A stretch of 64,000 nt of DNA from Gordonia sp. SID5947 (GCF_009862785.1 NZ_WWHU01000001.1:868001-932000), one strand, 5' to 3'. Positions 38,087-48,013 are shown, numbered from the stretch's first letter. The notes: generated by a model from the sequence alone, not told the origin. Numbers and translations: made by a program.

Positions 38087-39353
38087 GCTGTACCGACGCC
38101 CTTGGGTGCGCCGGCGGACATGAAACCGAACAAATATCCGGCAACCCGGCGCATCTGGATCTCGTCGGCACCCTCGGTGATGCGGTACCGGCGATGGTGG
38201 CGATAGATGTGCTCGAACGGTTCGTGCCGCGAGTAGCCACGTCCACCGAACACCTGCATGGCCTGATCTGCCGCGTCGCAGCACAACCGGTTGGCCTGGT
38301 AGTTGCACATGGAGACCTCTTGCGACGCCGCGAACGCACCGTAGGTGTCCATCTTCCACGCCGTTTCGCGGACCAGTGCCCGGAGCATCGCGGCCCGGGT
38401 GTGGAGATCCACGAGCGGAAACTGGATCCCCTGATTCGTGGAGAGTTTGCGGCCGAAAGGTGAGCGCTCGTTGGCGTACGCGACCGCTCTGTCGATGCAA
38501 TACTGCGCGGCACCGAGGCTCGCGGCCGCTTGACGGATCCGGTTCTCGTTGAAGAAGTGCTGCACGATCTGCAGCCCACGCCCTTCTTCGCCGAGGATTG
38601 CCGAGTCCGGGACCCGGACGTCGCGCAGGGAGATGTGGGCGTGGTCAGTCGGCATGTTGAACGTCCACAGGTATTCCTCCACCGTGAACCCCTCAGATGC
38701 CGGGTCGACCAGAAACGCCGTGATGCCGCGTGCGTCACCGGCGTCGCCGCTGGTCCGGGCGAAGATGATATCCCGGTGCGCGGCGTGGATGCCGGTGTTC
38801 CAGGTCTTCTCCCCGTTGATCACCCAGGAGTCGCCCTCGCGGACCGCAACGGTCTCCATGTGCGTGGCGTCGGATCCGTGCTCGGGTTCGGTGATGCCGA
38901 ACGCGAAAAATTTCTGACCGGACGCCAGGCCTTCGACCCATTCGTCACGCTGTTCGGGTGACCCGTACTCCAGCATCAGCAGCAGGCCGATGTTGTTACC
39001 GACGATGCTGTGTTCGTTCTGCAGATCGCAATGCAGACCGAGGCCCTTGGCGGCGAGATGCTCCCGGATGACCGCCATCGACAGATTGGAGCCATCGCGC
39101 CCACCGAACTCCGGGGGAACGGGTAACGGAAATGCCCCGCGGCGTCGGCGCGTCGCCGCACCTCTCCGAGCAGGGCCTCCCAGTCGGCACTCGGCAGTCC
39201 GTCCCGCTCCCAATCGGTGCGCGAATCCTCGCGGCGATGATCGAAGAATCGGACGTTGTCATCGGCCTGCTCCAAGGGAACGATCTCGGCGTCGATGAAC
39301 GCGTCGAGTTCGGCCAGGTAGTCGGTCAATGACTCGGGCAGCGCGAAATCCAT
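38077..39353 (-). pseudogene. acyl-CoA dehydrogenase, interrupted by a one-base frameshift
   Basis: The N-terminus MDFALPESLTDYLAELDAFI starts at ATG 39353 in one frame and continues to HFRYPFP; near 39115 the reading jumps to another frame, PPEFGGRDGSNLSMAVIREH, and runs to the stop at 38077. The joint is a run of five C on the coding strand; six would restore FRYPFPPEFGG. The rest is a full ACAD: FGITEPEHGSD (FAD/substrate), GEKTWNTGIHAAHRD, NENRIRQAAASLGAAQ, and QVFGGRGYSRHEP near the end. About 425 residues if repaired. It would oxidise an acyl-CoA at the alpha-beta position. Probably cotranscribed with the P450 upstream. Confidence 0.8.
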
Positions 39354-39397
39354 GGGGTCATCCTTCTGGTCGGTGGTCGAGCGGGACAACCGGTGGA

Positions 39398-40816
39398 CTA
39401 CGAGGCCACGCGCCGCCTGATGTCGATCGGCAGACCGTCCGCAGGCGTCGGGCCGGTTCCATAGGTGAGCTCCATCCGGTAATCGGAGGGAACCGACCAT
39501 TCGAAGCGCTGCAACATCTGGTGCATGATCGACTTGACCTCCATGCCGCCGAAGTACAGGCCGATGCATTTGTGCGCGCCGCCGCCGAACGGTGCCCAGG
39601 CGAAACGGTGCACCTTGTCCTCACGACGGTCCGGTGCGAACCGCTCCGGGTCCCAGTGCGTGGGATTCGGCCACCATTCCTCACGCAGCATCGACGCCCA
39701 CGGGTGAATCGCGACGAGCGTGTCCTTGGGCACGTAGTGACCGAGGATGTCGGTGTCCGCGATCGCCTTCCGGAAGAGCATGCCCACCGGGGCATTGATG
39801 CGCAGCGTCTCCTTGAAGGCAAGGTCGAGGCTGGGCAAGGAATCGATGTCGTCGTAGTCGAGTGTCGACTTTCCGAGGGCGAGGGACTCCTCTCGGAGCC
39901 TCTCCTGCCACTGCGGATACCGGCCGAGGAAATACGTGAGCATCGACAGCGCGATCGTGCTGGTGTCATGCGCGGCCATCATCACGAAGATCATGTGATT
40001 GACGACGTCCTCGTCGCTGAAGGTGTTGCCGTCCTCGTCCTCGCTGTGGCACAGAACGCTGAAGAGGTCACCGCCGTCGCCGGCCCGCCGAGCGCCGATC
40101 TCCGAGCGGAAGTACTGCTGCAGGGCCTCGCGACCGCGCAGACCGCGAGCCCAGGTCCAGTCGCGTACGTCGGCCCGGATGAGCGCCTGTCCACCGCGGA
40201 CAGCGGCCTCGAACGCACTCTCGAGACGGTGTGCCTCTCCCTCGGTGAGCGATGCCCCGACGAACACCTCCGTGGCCAACGACAGCGTGAGGTCCTTGGT
40301 GCGTGAGTACATCGGGAAGCCCTTGCCGACCTCCCAGTTGGCCAGCGTCTTCTCGATGTGCGGCGTCATGATGTCGAGGTAACCGTTGAGTCGTGGGCGC
40401 GTGAATGCCTGCTGCAGGATCCGACGATGGTGCATGTGCTCGTCGAAATCCATCAGCATGATGCCGCGGCGGAAGAACGGCCCGATCATCGGTTCCCAAC
40501 CCTCTTCGCTGGAGAAGGCCTTCTGCCGGTTCATCCAGGCACATTCGATGGCCTCCGGCCCGACCAGCGTCACGATGTTCATGTTCAGCGAACCGGACCA
40601 CGAAACGGGCCCGTACTTGTCGTAACGCTTCATCGCGCTGGCAAGTGGGTCTGCCAGCGACTCGAGGGTGTTGCCCAGCAATGGCATGCCGGGATCACCC
40701 ATCACCGGTTTCAGCCCGGACCCGGCAGGCGGCTCGGCCAGCGCCCGAGGCTTGCTGGGATACGCCTTGGACAGCGCGCCGAGGCCGGCCTGAAAGGTTT
40801 TCTTCGCGGATTGCAC
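39398..40816 (-). CDS. cytochrome P450, CYP136-like
   Basis: 472 residues from GTG 40816, preceded by AGGGAG; the frame extends upstream to 40903 but that part covers the operator. Features: PPGSGLKP-like AEPPAGSGLKPVMGDPGMPLLGN, I-helix AAHDTS, ExxR in FKETLR, and heme loop FGGGAHKCIG with Cys417 as axial ligand. The sequence strongly recalls mycobacterial CYP136 (IGPFFRRGIMLMDFDEHMHHRRI, DEDGNTFSDEDVVNHMIFVMMAAHDTS in parts). It needs a ferredoxin and reductase, none of which is adjacent. Substrate unknown; a lipid or sterol is possible. Upstream of the acyl-CoA dehydrogenase by 44 bases. Confidence 0.9.
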   Translation of the reverse strand: MQSAKKTFQAGLGALSKAYPSKPRALAEPPAGSGLKPVMGDPGMPLLGNTLESLADPLASAMKRYDKYGPVSWSGSLNMNIVTLVGPEAIECAWMNRQKAFSSEEGWEPMIGPFFRRGIMLMDFDEHMHHRRILQQAFTRPRLNGYLDIMTPHIEKTLANWEVGKGFPMYSRTKDLTLSLATEVFVGASLTEGEAHRLESAFEAAVRGGQALIRADVRDWTWARGLRGREALQQYFRSEIGARRAGDGGDLFSVLCHSEDEDGNTFSDEDVVNHMIFVMMAAHDTSTIALSMLTYFLGRYPQWQERLREESLALGKSTLDYDDIDSLPSLDLAFKETLRINAPVGMLFRKAIADTDILGHYVPKDTLVAIHPWASMLREEWWPNPTHWDPERFAPDRREDKVHRFAWAPFGGGAHKCIGLYFGGMEVKSIMHQMLQRFEWSVPSDYRMELTYGTGPTPADGLPIDIRRRVAS

Positions 40817-40879
40817 GGACGTCCACTCCCTAGTCTGATCGACCTCCACACGGGCGATCGACTGCCCGTGCACTCTTGA

Positions 40880-40899
40880 AACAGATTGTTGCATCTGTT
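40880..40899. promoter_or_regulatory. inverted repeat upstream of the P450, probable TetR-type operator
   Basis: AACAGAT-TGTTGC-ATCTGTT, perfect 7-bp arms with 6-base spacer, 64 bases before the preferred GTG. The arm length and spacing suit a TetR-type dimer. In mycobacteria cyp136 has a TetR gene beside it; none is seen here. Confidence 0.5.
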
Positions 40900-40963
40900 C
40901 CAACCGGAGTCCAGGACCCGTTTCGACCCGATGTCCGCGGAGATTGCGTTGTCGTACTTCTGG

Positions 40964-43360
40964 TCAGGACGACGCTCCCACATAGTCGGCGAGATGGCTG
41001 CCGGTCAGTGTGGATCGGTCGCCGACCAGGTCGTTCGGCGTCCCCTCGAATACGATGCGTCCGCCGTCGTGTCCGGCGCCCGGACCGAGGTCGATGATCC
41101 AGTCCGCGTGGGCCATGACGGCCTGATGGTGTTCGATCACGATGACCGACTTCCCCGAGTCGACCAACCGGTCGAGGAGTTCCAGCAGTTGCTCGACGTC
41201 GGCGAGGTGTAGGCCGGTGGTGGGCTCGTCGAGGACGTACACATCGCCCTTGTCCCCCATCTGCGCGGCGAGTTTCAGGCGCTGACGCTCGCCGCCGGAC
41301 AAGGTGGTGAGTGGCTGTCCGATGGTGAGGTACCCGAGTCCGACATCTCGGAGCCGGATCAGGATCTTGTGCGCGGCAGGCACTTTCCCGTCACCGGAGC
41401 CGAAGAACTCTTCGGCTTGGGCAACTGACATGGCAAGGACATCACTGATGTCTCGGCCGCCGAAGGTGTATTCGAGAACGTCCGCGGAGAAGCGTTTTCC
41501 CTCGCAGACCTCACACGGGGTGGCGACGCCGGCCACCATCGCGAGATCGGAGTAGATGACGCCTGCCCCTTTGCAGTTGGGACATGCACCTTCTGAATTG
41601 GCGCTGAAGAGAGCAGGTTTCACGCCGTTGGCCTTGGCGAAGGCCTTGCGGATCGGGTCGAGAAGACCGGTATAGGTGGCGGGATTGCTGCGCCGGGATC
41701 CCTTGATCGCCGCCTGATCGATCGAGACGACGTCGTCGCGCTTTGCCACCGAGCCGTCGATCAGGGAGCTCTTCCCGGATCCGGCGACGCCGGTGACCAC
41801 CACGAGGACGCCGAGCGGGATGTCGACGTCCACATTCTGCAGGTTGTGGGTCGACGCGCCGCGGATCTCCAGAGCGCCGGTCGGGGTGCGCACGGAGTCC
41901 TTGAGGGTGGCCCGGTCGTCGAGGTGCCTGCCGGTGAGTGTGCCGCTCTTGCGGAGTTCGGCCACGGTGCCCTCGAACACCACCTCACCGCCGTCACGTC
42001 CCGCATGAGGGCCGAGGTCGACGACGTGGTCGGCGATGGTGATCGCCTCGGGTTTGTGCTCGACGACGAGCACGGTGTTGCCTTTGTCCCGCAACTGGCG
42101 CAGCAGATCGTTCATCCGGTCGATGTCGTGCGGATGCAGGCCGATCGTCGGCTCGTCGAACACGTACGTGACATCGGTGAGGGACGAGCCGAGATGCCGG
42201 ATCAGCTTTGTCCGTTGCGCTTCGCCGCCCGACAGGGTGCCGGCCGGACGCTCGAGGGACAGGTAGCCGAGACCGATGTCCACGAACGAGTCGAGGGTTT
42301 CGCGCAGGCTGGTGAGCAACGGGCCCACCGACGGCTCATCGAGGTCCCGCACCCAGGCGGCGAGATCGCTGATCTGCATCGCGCAGAGGTCGGCGATGTT
42401 CTTGCCCTTGATCTTCGACGACCGTGCGGTCTCCGCGAGACGTGTCCCGTCGCACTCGGGGCAGGTCGCGAACGTGATGGCGCGATCGACGAAGGCACGG
42501 ATGTGTGGCTGCATCGCCTCACGATCCTTGGACAGGAACGACTTCTCGATCTGCGGGATGAGACCCAGGTAGGTCAGATTGATCCCCTCGACCTTGATCT
42601 TCGTCGACTCCTTGTAGAGCAGATCGTTGAGTTCCCGCTTGGTGAACTTCTTGATCGGCTTGTCGGGATCGAACCACCCGCATCCGCGGTAGATGCGGCC
42701 GTACCATCCCTCCATGCTGTAGCCGGGAATGGTGAGGGCGCCCTCGTTGAGCGATTTGGAATCGTCGTAGAGCGCCGTCAGGTCGAAGTCCGAGACAGCA
42801 CCACGGCCCTCGCATCGCGGGCACATGCCACCGGTGATCGAGAAGGTGCGGCGCTCCTTCACCGTGCGCCCTGCTTTCTCGATGCTCACTGCTCCCGCAC
42901 CACTGATGGACGCCACGTTGAACGAGAATGCCTGCGGTGAACCGATATACGGCTTGCCGAGCCGGCTGAAGAGGATTCGCAGCATCGCGTTGGCATCGGT
43001 GGCGGTACCGACCGTGGAGCGCGGATTGGCACCCATCCGCTCCTGGTCGACGATGATCGCCGTCGTCAGTCCCTCGAGGACGTCCACATCAGGGCGGCCG
43101 AGGTTCGGCATGAACCCCTGCACGAACGCGCTGTAGGTCTCGTTGATCATCCGCTGCGACTCGGCGGCGATCGTGCTGAAGACCAGTGAGCTCTTCCCCG
43201 ATCCGGACACGCCGGTGAACACGGTGAGCCTGCGCTTGGGGATGTCGAGGCTGACGTCCTTCAGATTGTTCTCGCGCGCGCCGTGCACCCGGATGAGGTC
43301 ATGGGTGTCGGCGAGGTGTTCCTCAGACGACCTGTTCTTCGCTTTCGTGGCCGTGCTCAT
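40964..43360 (-). CDS. short UvrA-like ABC ATPase
   Basis: 798 residues; UvrA proper is about 950. Two ABC modules, each with Walker A (GVSGSGKSS near 50; GVAGSGKSS near 530), signature (LSGGEAQRTKL; LSGGERQRLKL) and Walker B (VFDEPTIGLHPHD; VLDEPTTGLHLAD). Four CxxC pairs (CPRCEGRG, CPECDGTR, CPNCKGAG, CEVCEGKR) form two UvrA-type zinc modules. It belongs to the short UvrA-like class found in actinobacteria, some of which confer resistance to DNA-binding drugs; a role in ordinary UvrABC repair is less likely because the UvrB-binding part is reduced. GGAGG lies five bases before the ATG. Confidence 0.87.
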   Translation of the reverse strand: MSTATKAKNRSSEEHLADTHDLIRVHGARENNLKDVSLDIPKRRLTVFTGVSGSGKSSLVFSTIAAESQRMINETYSAFVQGFMPNLGRPDVDVLEGLTTAIIVDQERMGANPRSTVGTATDANAMLRILFSRLGKPYIGSPQAFSFNVASISGAGAVSIEKAGRTVKERRTFSITGGMCPRCEGRGAVSDFDLTALYDDSKSLNEGALTIPGYSMEGWYGRIYRGCGWFDPDKPIKKFTKRELNDLLYKESTKIKVEGINLTYLGLIPQIEKSFLSKDREAMQPHIRAFVDRAITFATCPECDGTRLAETARSSKIKGKNIADLCAMQISDLAAWVRDLDEPSVGPLLTSLRETLDSFVDIGLGYLSLERPAGTLSGGEAQRTKLIRHLGSSLTDVTYVFDEPTIGLHPHDIDRMNDLLRQLRDKGNTVLVVEHKPEAITIADHVVDLGPHAGRDGGEVVFEGTVAELRKSGTLTGRHLDDRATLKDSVRTPTGALEIRGASTHNLQNVDVDIPLGVLVVVTGVAGSGKSSLIDGSVAKRDDVVSIDQAAIKGSRRSNPATYTGLLDPIRKAFAKANGVKPALFSANSEGACPNCKGAGVIYSDLAMVAGVATPCEVCEGKRFSADVLEYTFGGRDISDVLAMSVAQAEEFFGSGDGKVPAAHKILIRLRDVGLGYLTIGQPLTTLSGGERQRLKLAAQMGDKGDVYVLDEPTTGLHLADVEQLLELLDRLVDSGKSVIVIEHHQAVMAHADWIIDLGPGAGHDGGRIVFEGTPNDLVGDRSTLTGSHLADYVGASS

Positions 43361-43520
43361 CGTGCCTCCATCTGGTCGCTCTGGTCAGGACATCTCCGGG
43401 TGACGGGCTCGGCGTCGATCCAACCATGTCCTGCGGCTTTGTCCGGTTCGTCGAGGTGAGTGTCCCGAACTCCTCGACGGTCAGGTGCCCCTCACGGAAC
43501 CTACACATGACGGCCGCCCG
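43361..43520. other. intergenic region between the VOC gene and the UvrA-like gene
   Basis: 160 bases holding the promoter of the UvrA-like gene. No clear hairpin or operator was recognised. Confidence 0.3.
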
Positions 43521-43931
43521 TCAGCTGAGTTGGTTGATCCTGATCAAGTTGCCCGACGGATCACGGAAAGCGCAGTCGCGCACACCATATGGCTGATCCG
43601 TCGGCTCCTGGAGGACCTCCGCACCGCTGGCCTCGAGTCGCTCGAACAACACATCGAGGTCGTCGGTTGCCAGGGTGATCGCGCCGTAGCTGCCCTTGGC
43701 GATCAGTTCCAGGATGGTCTGGCGCTCCTCGTCGGTGATACCGGGATCTGCGGCCGGCGGATGGAGCACGATCGACGTGCCCGGTTGATCCGGAGGGCCG
43801 ACGGTGAGCCACCGCATTCCCTCGTAACCGACATCCTTTCGGAGCTCGAAACCGAGCGTGTCGCGGTAGAAGCTCAGGGTCGCTTCGGGATCGGTCTGCG
43901 GAAGGAAGGTGTAGTGAATGGTGATGTTCAT
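43521..43931 (-). CDS. VOC-family (glyoxalase-like) protein
   Basis: 136 residues from ATG 43931. ITIHYTFLPQTDPEATLSFYRDTLGFELR at the start and LDVLFERLEASGAEVLQEPTDQPYGVRDCAFRDPSGNLIRI at the end are typical of VOC-fold proteins; the PYGVRDCAFRDPSGN segment is the common actinobacterial form. It may act on or sequester a small molecule. It follows the AraC gene after five bases, an arrangement seen widely in actinobacteria. Confidence 0.85.
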   Translation of the reverse strand: MNITIHYTFLPQTDPEATLSFYRDTLGFELRKDVGYEGMRWLTVGPPDQPGTSIVLHPPAADPGITDEERQTILELIAKGSYGAITLATDDLDVLFERLEASGAEVLQEPTDQPYGVRDCAFRDPSGNLIRINQLS

Positions 43932-43936
43932 GGAGA

Positions 43937-44386
43937 TCACCGTAAACGCGAGTCGGTGCCCTGCGCTTCTCGATTCCTGATCGGTCTGGTGATCTGTTTC
44001 GCCAGGCATGCCGGGATGCCGTCGATGGGGTCGCCGTCGTGGCGCTTGTAGGCGCTCGGCGACATCCCCACGAGTTCGGTGAAACGTGTGCTGAAGGTTC
44101 CCAGAGATGAACATCCGACCGCGAAACAGATCTCGGTGACGCTGAGATCGCCGCGTCGCAGCAGGGCCATCGCCCGCTCGATCCTCCGGGTCATGAGATA
44201 CGAGTAGGGCGACTCTCCGTACACCCGACGGAACTCCCGGCTGAGGTGCCCGGCCGACATGTGCGCGCCGCGCGCGAGCGACTCCACATCCAGAGGTTGT
44301 GCGTACTCGCGGTCGATTCGATCACGGACGCGGCGCAGACGCGCGAGGTCGCGCAGGCGCTGATCGTCGGAAGACGTGCTGGTCAC
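43937..44386 (-). CDS. short AraC-family regulator
   Basis: 149 residues from GTG 44386. It consists of little more than the AraC DNA-binding domain: DREYAQPLDVESLARGAHMSAGHLSREFRRVYGESPYSYL and LSVTEICFAVGCSSLGTFSTRFTELVGMSPSAYKR, with a short basic tail. With no ligand domain, it may respond through expression level or through the partner VOC protein. It precedes the VOC gene by five bases and probably controls that two-gene unit. Confidence 0.86.
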   Translation of the reverse strand: MTSTSSDDQRLRDLARLRRVRDRIDREYAQPLDVESLARGAHMSAGHLSREFRRVYGESPYSYLMTRRIERAMALLRRGDLSVTEICFAVGCSSLGTFSTRFTELVGMSPSAYKRHDGDPIDGIPACLAKQITRPIRNREAQGTDSRLR

Positions 44387-44498
44387 CCCTGCGATCGTGC
44401 CACGTGGACCGCGATTGCCCAAGCACGGTCGGTGGGACGTCATGCACCGGAGGGTGCATCGTCGTGCAGCGGCCGCCATCTCTGGCCGATCCGAGCGG

Positions 44499-45185
44499 TC
44501 AAGGGGCCCAGCCTCGTTGGGCAAGGACCTCCACGGAGTCGACGACCATCGCGGCGCCGGCGTCGAGCAATTCCGCCTCGCCGAATCCGCCGGTGCGAAC
44601 CGCGACGCACTCGGCGCGCAGCCGTCGGGCCGATTCGATGTCCCAGACCGTGTCCCCGATGACGACCGGGGCTCGCCCGCCCGCACGGCGGAGGGCCGTG
44701 GCCAGGATGTCGGGCTCGGGCTTCGAGTTGTCGACGTCCTCCGCCGAGGTGACCGCCGCGAACGCGTCTCGGGACAGACCGAGGACGTCGAGTGCGGCGT
44801 CGGTGAACTCGGCCGCGCCCGACGAAGCCAGCGCTACCGTCAGGCCACGGCCGGTCAGCCTGTCGACGAGCTCTCGAACTCCGGGCAGCGGCCTGACCTC
44901 AGGGAGCAATTCGCGGTATCGGTCCGCCCATTCCGTGCGGAGAGTGTCGCCGAGCCGTTCTTCGACGTCATCGCCACACACCTCGCCCACCAGGAGATCG
45001 CCACCCATGCCGACCGTCCGGTGCACTCGCCACCACGATGGGACGAGGTCGTGGGCGGCGAAGGCCCGCATCCACGCCAGAGCGTGCAGATATGTGGAAT
45101 CGACGAGCGTACCGTCGACATCGAGCAGCACGGTGTCGACGGTGGTGCCCGTGTCGATCGGTGAAGCAGTGTCCGAACCGTCCAT
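44499..45185 (-). CDS. HAD-superfamily hydrolase (phosphoglycolate phosphatase-like)
   Basis: 228 residues from ATG 45185 with AGGAGGG upstream. HAD motifs: motif I LLDVDGTLVDSTYLHALAW (nucleophile Asp, acid Asp), motif II LASSG, motif III Lys in SKPEPD, motif IV IGDTVWDIESA. The cap is helical (subclass I). It would dephosphorylate a small metabolite in the cytosol; substrate unknown. Divergent from the F420 enzyme gene at 45274, with 88 bases between starts. Confidence 0.9.
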   Translation of the reverse strand: MDGSDTASPIDTGTTVDTVLLDVDGTLVDSTYLHALAWMRAFAAHDLVPSWWRVHRTVGMGGDLLVGEVCGDDVEERLGDTLRTEWADRYRELLPEVRPLPGVRELVDRLTGRGLTVALASSGAAEFTDAALDVLGLSRDAFAAVTSAEDVDNSKPEPDILATALRRAGGRAPVVIGDTVWDIESARRLRAECVAVRTGGFGEAELLDAGAAMVVDSVEVLAQRGWAP

Positions 45186-45273
45186 GTGACCCTCCTGTTT
45201 GGCCGCCGGTCTAGAGCTCGTCGTCCAGCGTCCCAGGAATCCCGGACTACCGCCCAAACGAAGGAGCGAAACC

Positions 45274-46278
45274 GTGACCACTACATCTTCGGCACCACGT
45301 TTCGGCTACACCTTGATGACCGAGCAGGCCGGACCCAAGGACCTCGTCCGCTACGCCGTCGATGCCGAGCGCGTCGGGTTCGATTTCGAGGTGTCCAGCG
45401 ATCACTATTTCCCCTGGTTGTCGTCGCAGGGTCACGCGCCGTACGCGTGGTCGGTACTCGGCGCGGTCGCCCACGCGACCGAACGGGTCGACTTGATGAC
45501 CTACGTGACCTGCCCGACCATCCGGTACCACCCGGCGATCATCGCGCAGAAGGCCGCAACCCTGCAGATTCTCGCGGACGGACGATTCACCCTGGGTTTG
45601 GGGAGCGGCGAGAGCCTCAACGAACACGTGGTGGGTGCGGGGTGGCCGGCCATCGGCGACCGGCAGGCCATGCTGGTGGAGGCCATGGAGATCATCCGGG
45701 CTCTGCACAGCGGCGACCTGGTGGACTTCCGTGGTGAGTACTTCCAGGTCGATTCGGCTCGCATCTGGGATCTGCCCGACCGCGGCGTGCCACTCGGTGT
45801 CGCGGTGTCGGGAGAACGCGGAATCGACGAATTCCGTCCGTTGGCCGATCACCTCATCGCCGTGGAGCCCGACGCCGGACTAGTCGAGAAATGGAACGGA
45901 CATGAGTCCGCAGGTACCGCGGCCGCGCACAGTCGGGCCATCGGTCAGATTCCCATTTGCTGGGATACCGATCGCGACGCGGCAATCGCCCGCGCGCACG
46001 ACCAGTTCCGATGGTTCGGCGGCGGCTGGGAGGTGAATGCCGATCTCCCCACCACCGCGGGTTTCGCGGCCGCGACGAAGTTCGTGACCCCTGAGGACGT
46101 GGCCGATTCGATCCCATGCGGACCGGACCTCGACGTCGTCGTCGACGCCGTCCGCCCGTACTGGGAGGCCGGATTCACCGACATCGCACTCGTCCAGATC
46201 GGCGGAGAATCGCAAGACACGTTCCTGGCCGATGCTGCTGGACCGTTGCTCGAGAAGCTCCGCGCAGCCGCCGAATAG
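45274..46278 (+). CDS. LLM-class F420-dependent oxidoreductase (Fgd-like family)
   Basis: 334 residues from GTG 45274 with AAGGAG 8 bases upstream. Luciferase-like barrel with FGYTLMTEQAGPKDLVRYAVDAERVGFD, SSDHYFPWLSSQGHAP and GRFTLGLGSGESLNEHVVG, the pattern of the TIGR03557 family related to F420-dependent glucose-6-phosphate dehydrogenase. True Fgd1 residues for the sugar phosphate cannot be confirmed by eye, so the substrate is left open. Cytosolic hydride transfer with F420. Confidence 0.86.
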   Translation: MTTTSSAPRFGYTLMTEQAGPKDLVRYAVDAERVGFDFEVSSDHYFPWLSSQGHAPYAWSVLGAVAHATERVDLMTYVTCPTIRYHPAIIAQKAATLQILADGRFTLGLGSGESLNEHVVGAGWPAIGDRQAMLVEAMEIIRALHSGDLVDFRGEYFQVDSARIWDLPDRGVPLGVAVSGERGIDEFRPLADHLIAVEPDAGLVEKWNGHESAGTAAAHSRAIGQIPICWDTDRDAAIARAHDQFRWFGGGWEVNADLPTTAGFAAATKFVTPEDVADSIPCGPDLDVVVDAVRPYWEAGFTDIALVQIGGESQDTFLADAAGPLLEKLRAAAE

Positions 46279-46360
46279 GCGGTCGGGTTCCGCGGGGACG
46301 GCACCTTCTCGCCCGAAAGGGTGAGGTTCGCGAATAATGTTGTCCAGCAATGGATTAACC

Positions 46361-46374
46361 GACACGGCAGTGTC
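46361..46374. promoter_or_regulatory. small inverted repeat upstream of catalase
   Basis: GACAC-GGCA-GTGTC in the 206-base gap before the catalase gene. TAGGCT at about 46416-46421 could be a -10 box. No furA or oxyR gene is adjacent. Confidence 0.3.
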
Positions 46375-46484
46375 CACCACGCGCGATTCGGCCCGCTCGA
46401 CGTGGCACTGGCGTAGGCTCGGCACAGGACCTGAAGCAACTCGGGTGCCACAGCCCAGACCGGATCGACCTTTTCGGAGGCGAG

Positions 46485-48013
46485 ATGTCCGACAACAAAT
46501 CCGTGTACACAACCCGTGATTCAGGGGCGCCGGCGGGAAGCGATGAACACTCGCTCACCGTCGGGGCAGGCGGCCCCATCGTGCTGCACGACCACTACCT
46601 GATCGAGCAGATGGCGCAGTTCAACCGGGAGAGAATCCCGAACGCCAGCCACACGCCAAGGGCAGCGGTGCCTTCGGCACGTTCGAGACCACCGAGGACG
46701 TATCCGAGTTCACCAGCGCCGCGCTCTTCCAGCCCGGGGTCAAGACCGAGATGATGGCCCGCTTCTCCACCGTCGCCGGTGAACGGGGCAGCCCCGACAC
46801 ATGGCGCGACCCGCGCGGATTCGCTCTCAAGTTCTATACGACCGAGGGCATCTACGACATGGTCGGCAACAACACGCCGGTCTTCTTCGTCAAGGATCCG
46901 ATGAAGTTCCAGCATTTCATCCGATCGCAGAAGCGGCGCGCCGACAACAACCTTCGTGACCATGACATGCAGTGGGATTTCTGGACGCTCTCCCCCGAGA
47001 GCGCTCACCAGGTGACCTGGCTGATGGGTGATCGCGGCATCCCGAAGACCTGGCGGCACATGAACGGGTACACGTCACACACGTACCTCTGGGTCAACGC
47101 CCAGGGGGTCAAGCACTGGGTGAAGTACCACTTCATCACCGATCAGGGTGTCGAGTGCTTCACACAGCACGAGGCCGACCAGATGGCAGCCGCAGACACC
47201 GATTTCCACACCCGTGACCTCTTCGAGTCGATCGCGGCCGGTAACAACCCGAGCTGGACACTCAAGGTGCAGCTGATGCCCTACGACGACGCGGTCAGCT
47301 ATCGGTTCAACCCGTTCGACCTCACCAAGGTGTGGCCGCACGGCGATTATCCGCTGCACGAGGTCGGAAAAATGACCCTGCACACCAATCCGACCGACAA
47401 TCACGCGCAGATCGAGCAGGCGGCGTTCGAGCCGAACAACGTGGTACCCGGAATCGGCTTCAGCCCGGATCGGATGCTGCTCGGACGGGTGTTCGCATAT
47501 GCCGACGCCCACCGTGCTCGCCTGGGCGGGAACTACAAGGAGATCCCGGTGAACGCGCCCCGGAACGAGGTGCACAGCTACACCAAGGACGGGCACATGC
47601 GCATCACCCCGGTGACCGACCCTGTCTACGCGCCGAACTCCAAGGGTGGGCCTGCCGCCAGCTACGCAGGGCAGGGCGAGCCGCAATGGTCCGCCGACGG
47701 TGACATCATCCGGAGCGCGTACGTCGACCACCCTGAAGACGATGACTGGGGTCAGGCGGGGACGATGGTCCGCGAAGTGTTCGACGATGCCGCCCGCGAG
47801 CGCTTCGTCGACAACGTGGTCGGGCATCTGCTCAACGGCGTCACCGAACCGGTCCTGGAACGGGCCTTCGAGTACTGGTCGAGGGTGGATCCCGACATCG
47901 GTGCGCGGATCAAGGCCGGTGTCACCGAGAAGCGCGACGAGCCGGACCCGAAGGTCGACGAGCAGGGCAATCCTGCGCGCACCTCCATGCAGGAGAAGGT
48001 GCGCGCGGGCTGA
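46485..48013 (+). pseudogene. katA: monofunctional heme catalase, interrupted by a one-base frameshift
   Basis: ATG 46485 follows GGAGG. The first frame reads [20 protein letters not shown] to [11 protein letters not shown] and then becomes nonsense ([10 protein letters not shown]). One extra C at ATCCCGAAC (about 46637) would give [31 protein letters not shown], the conserved catalase segment with the distal His, joining the second frame (from 46751 on: [31 protein letters not shown]) to the stop at 48013. Repaired length about 509. The proximal segment [15 protein letters not shown] holds the heme Tyr-region. As written no catalase could be made; a sequencing error is a serious alternative. 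Confidence 0.85.
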
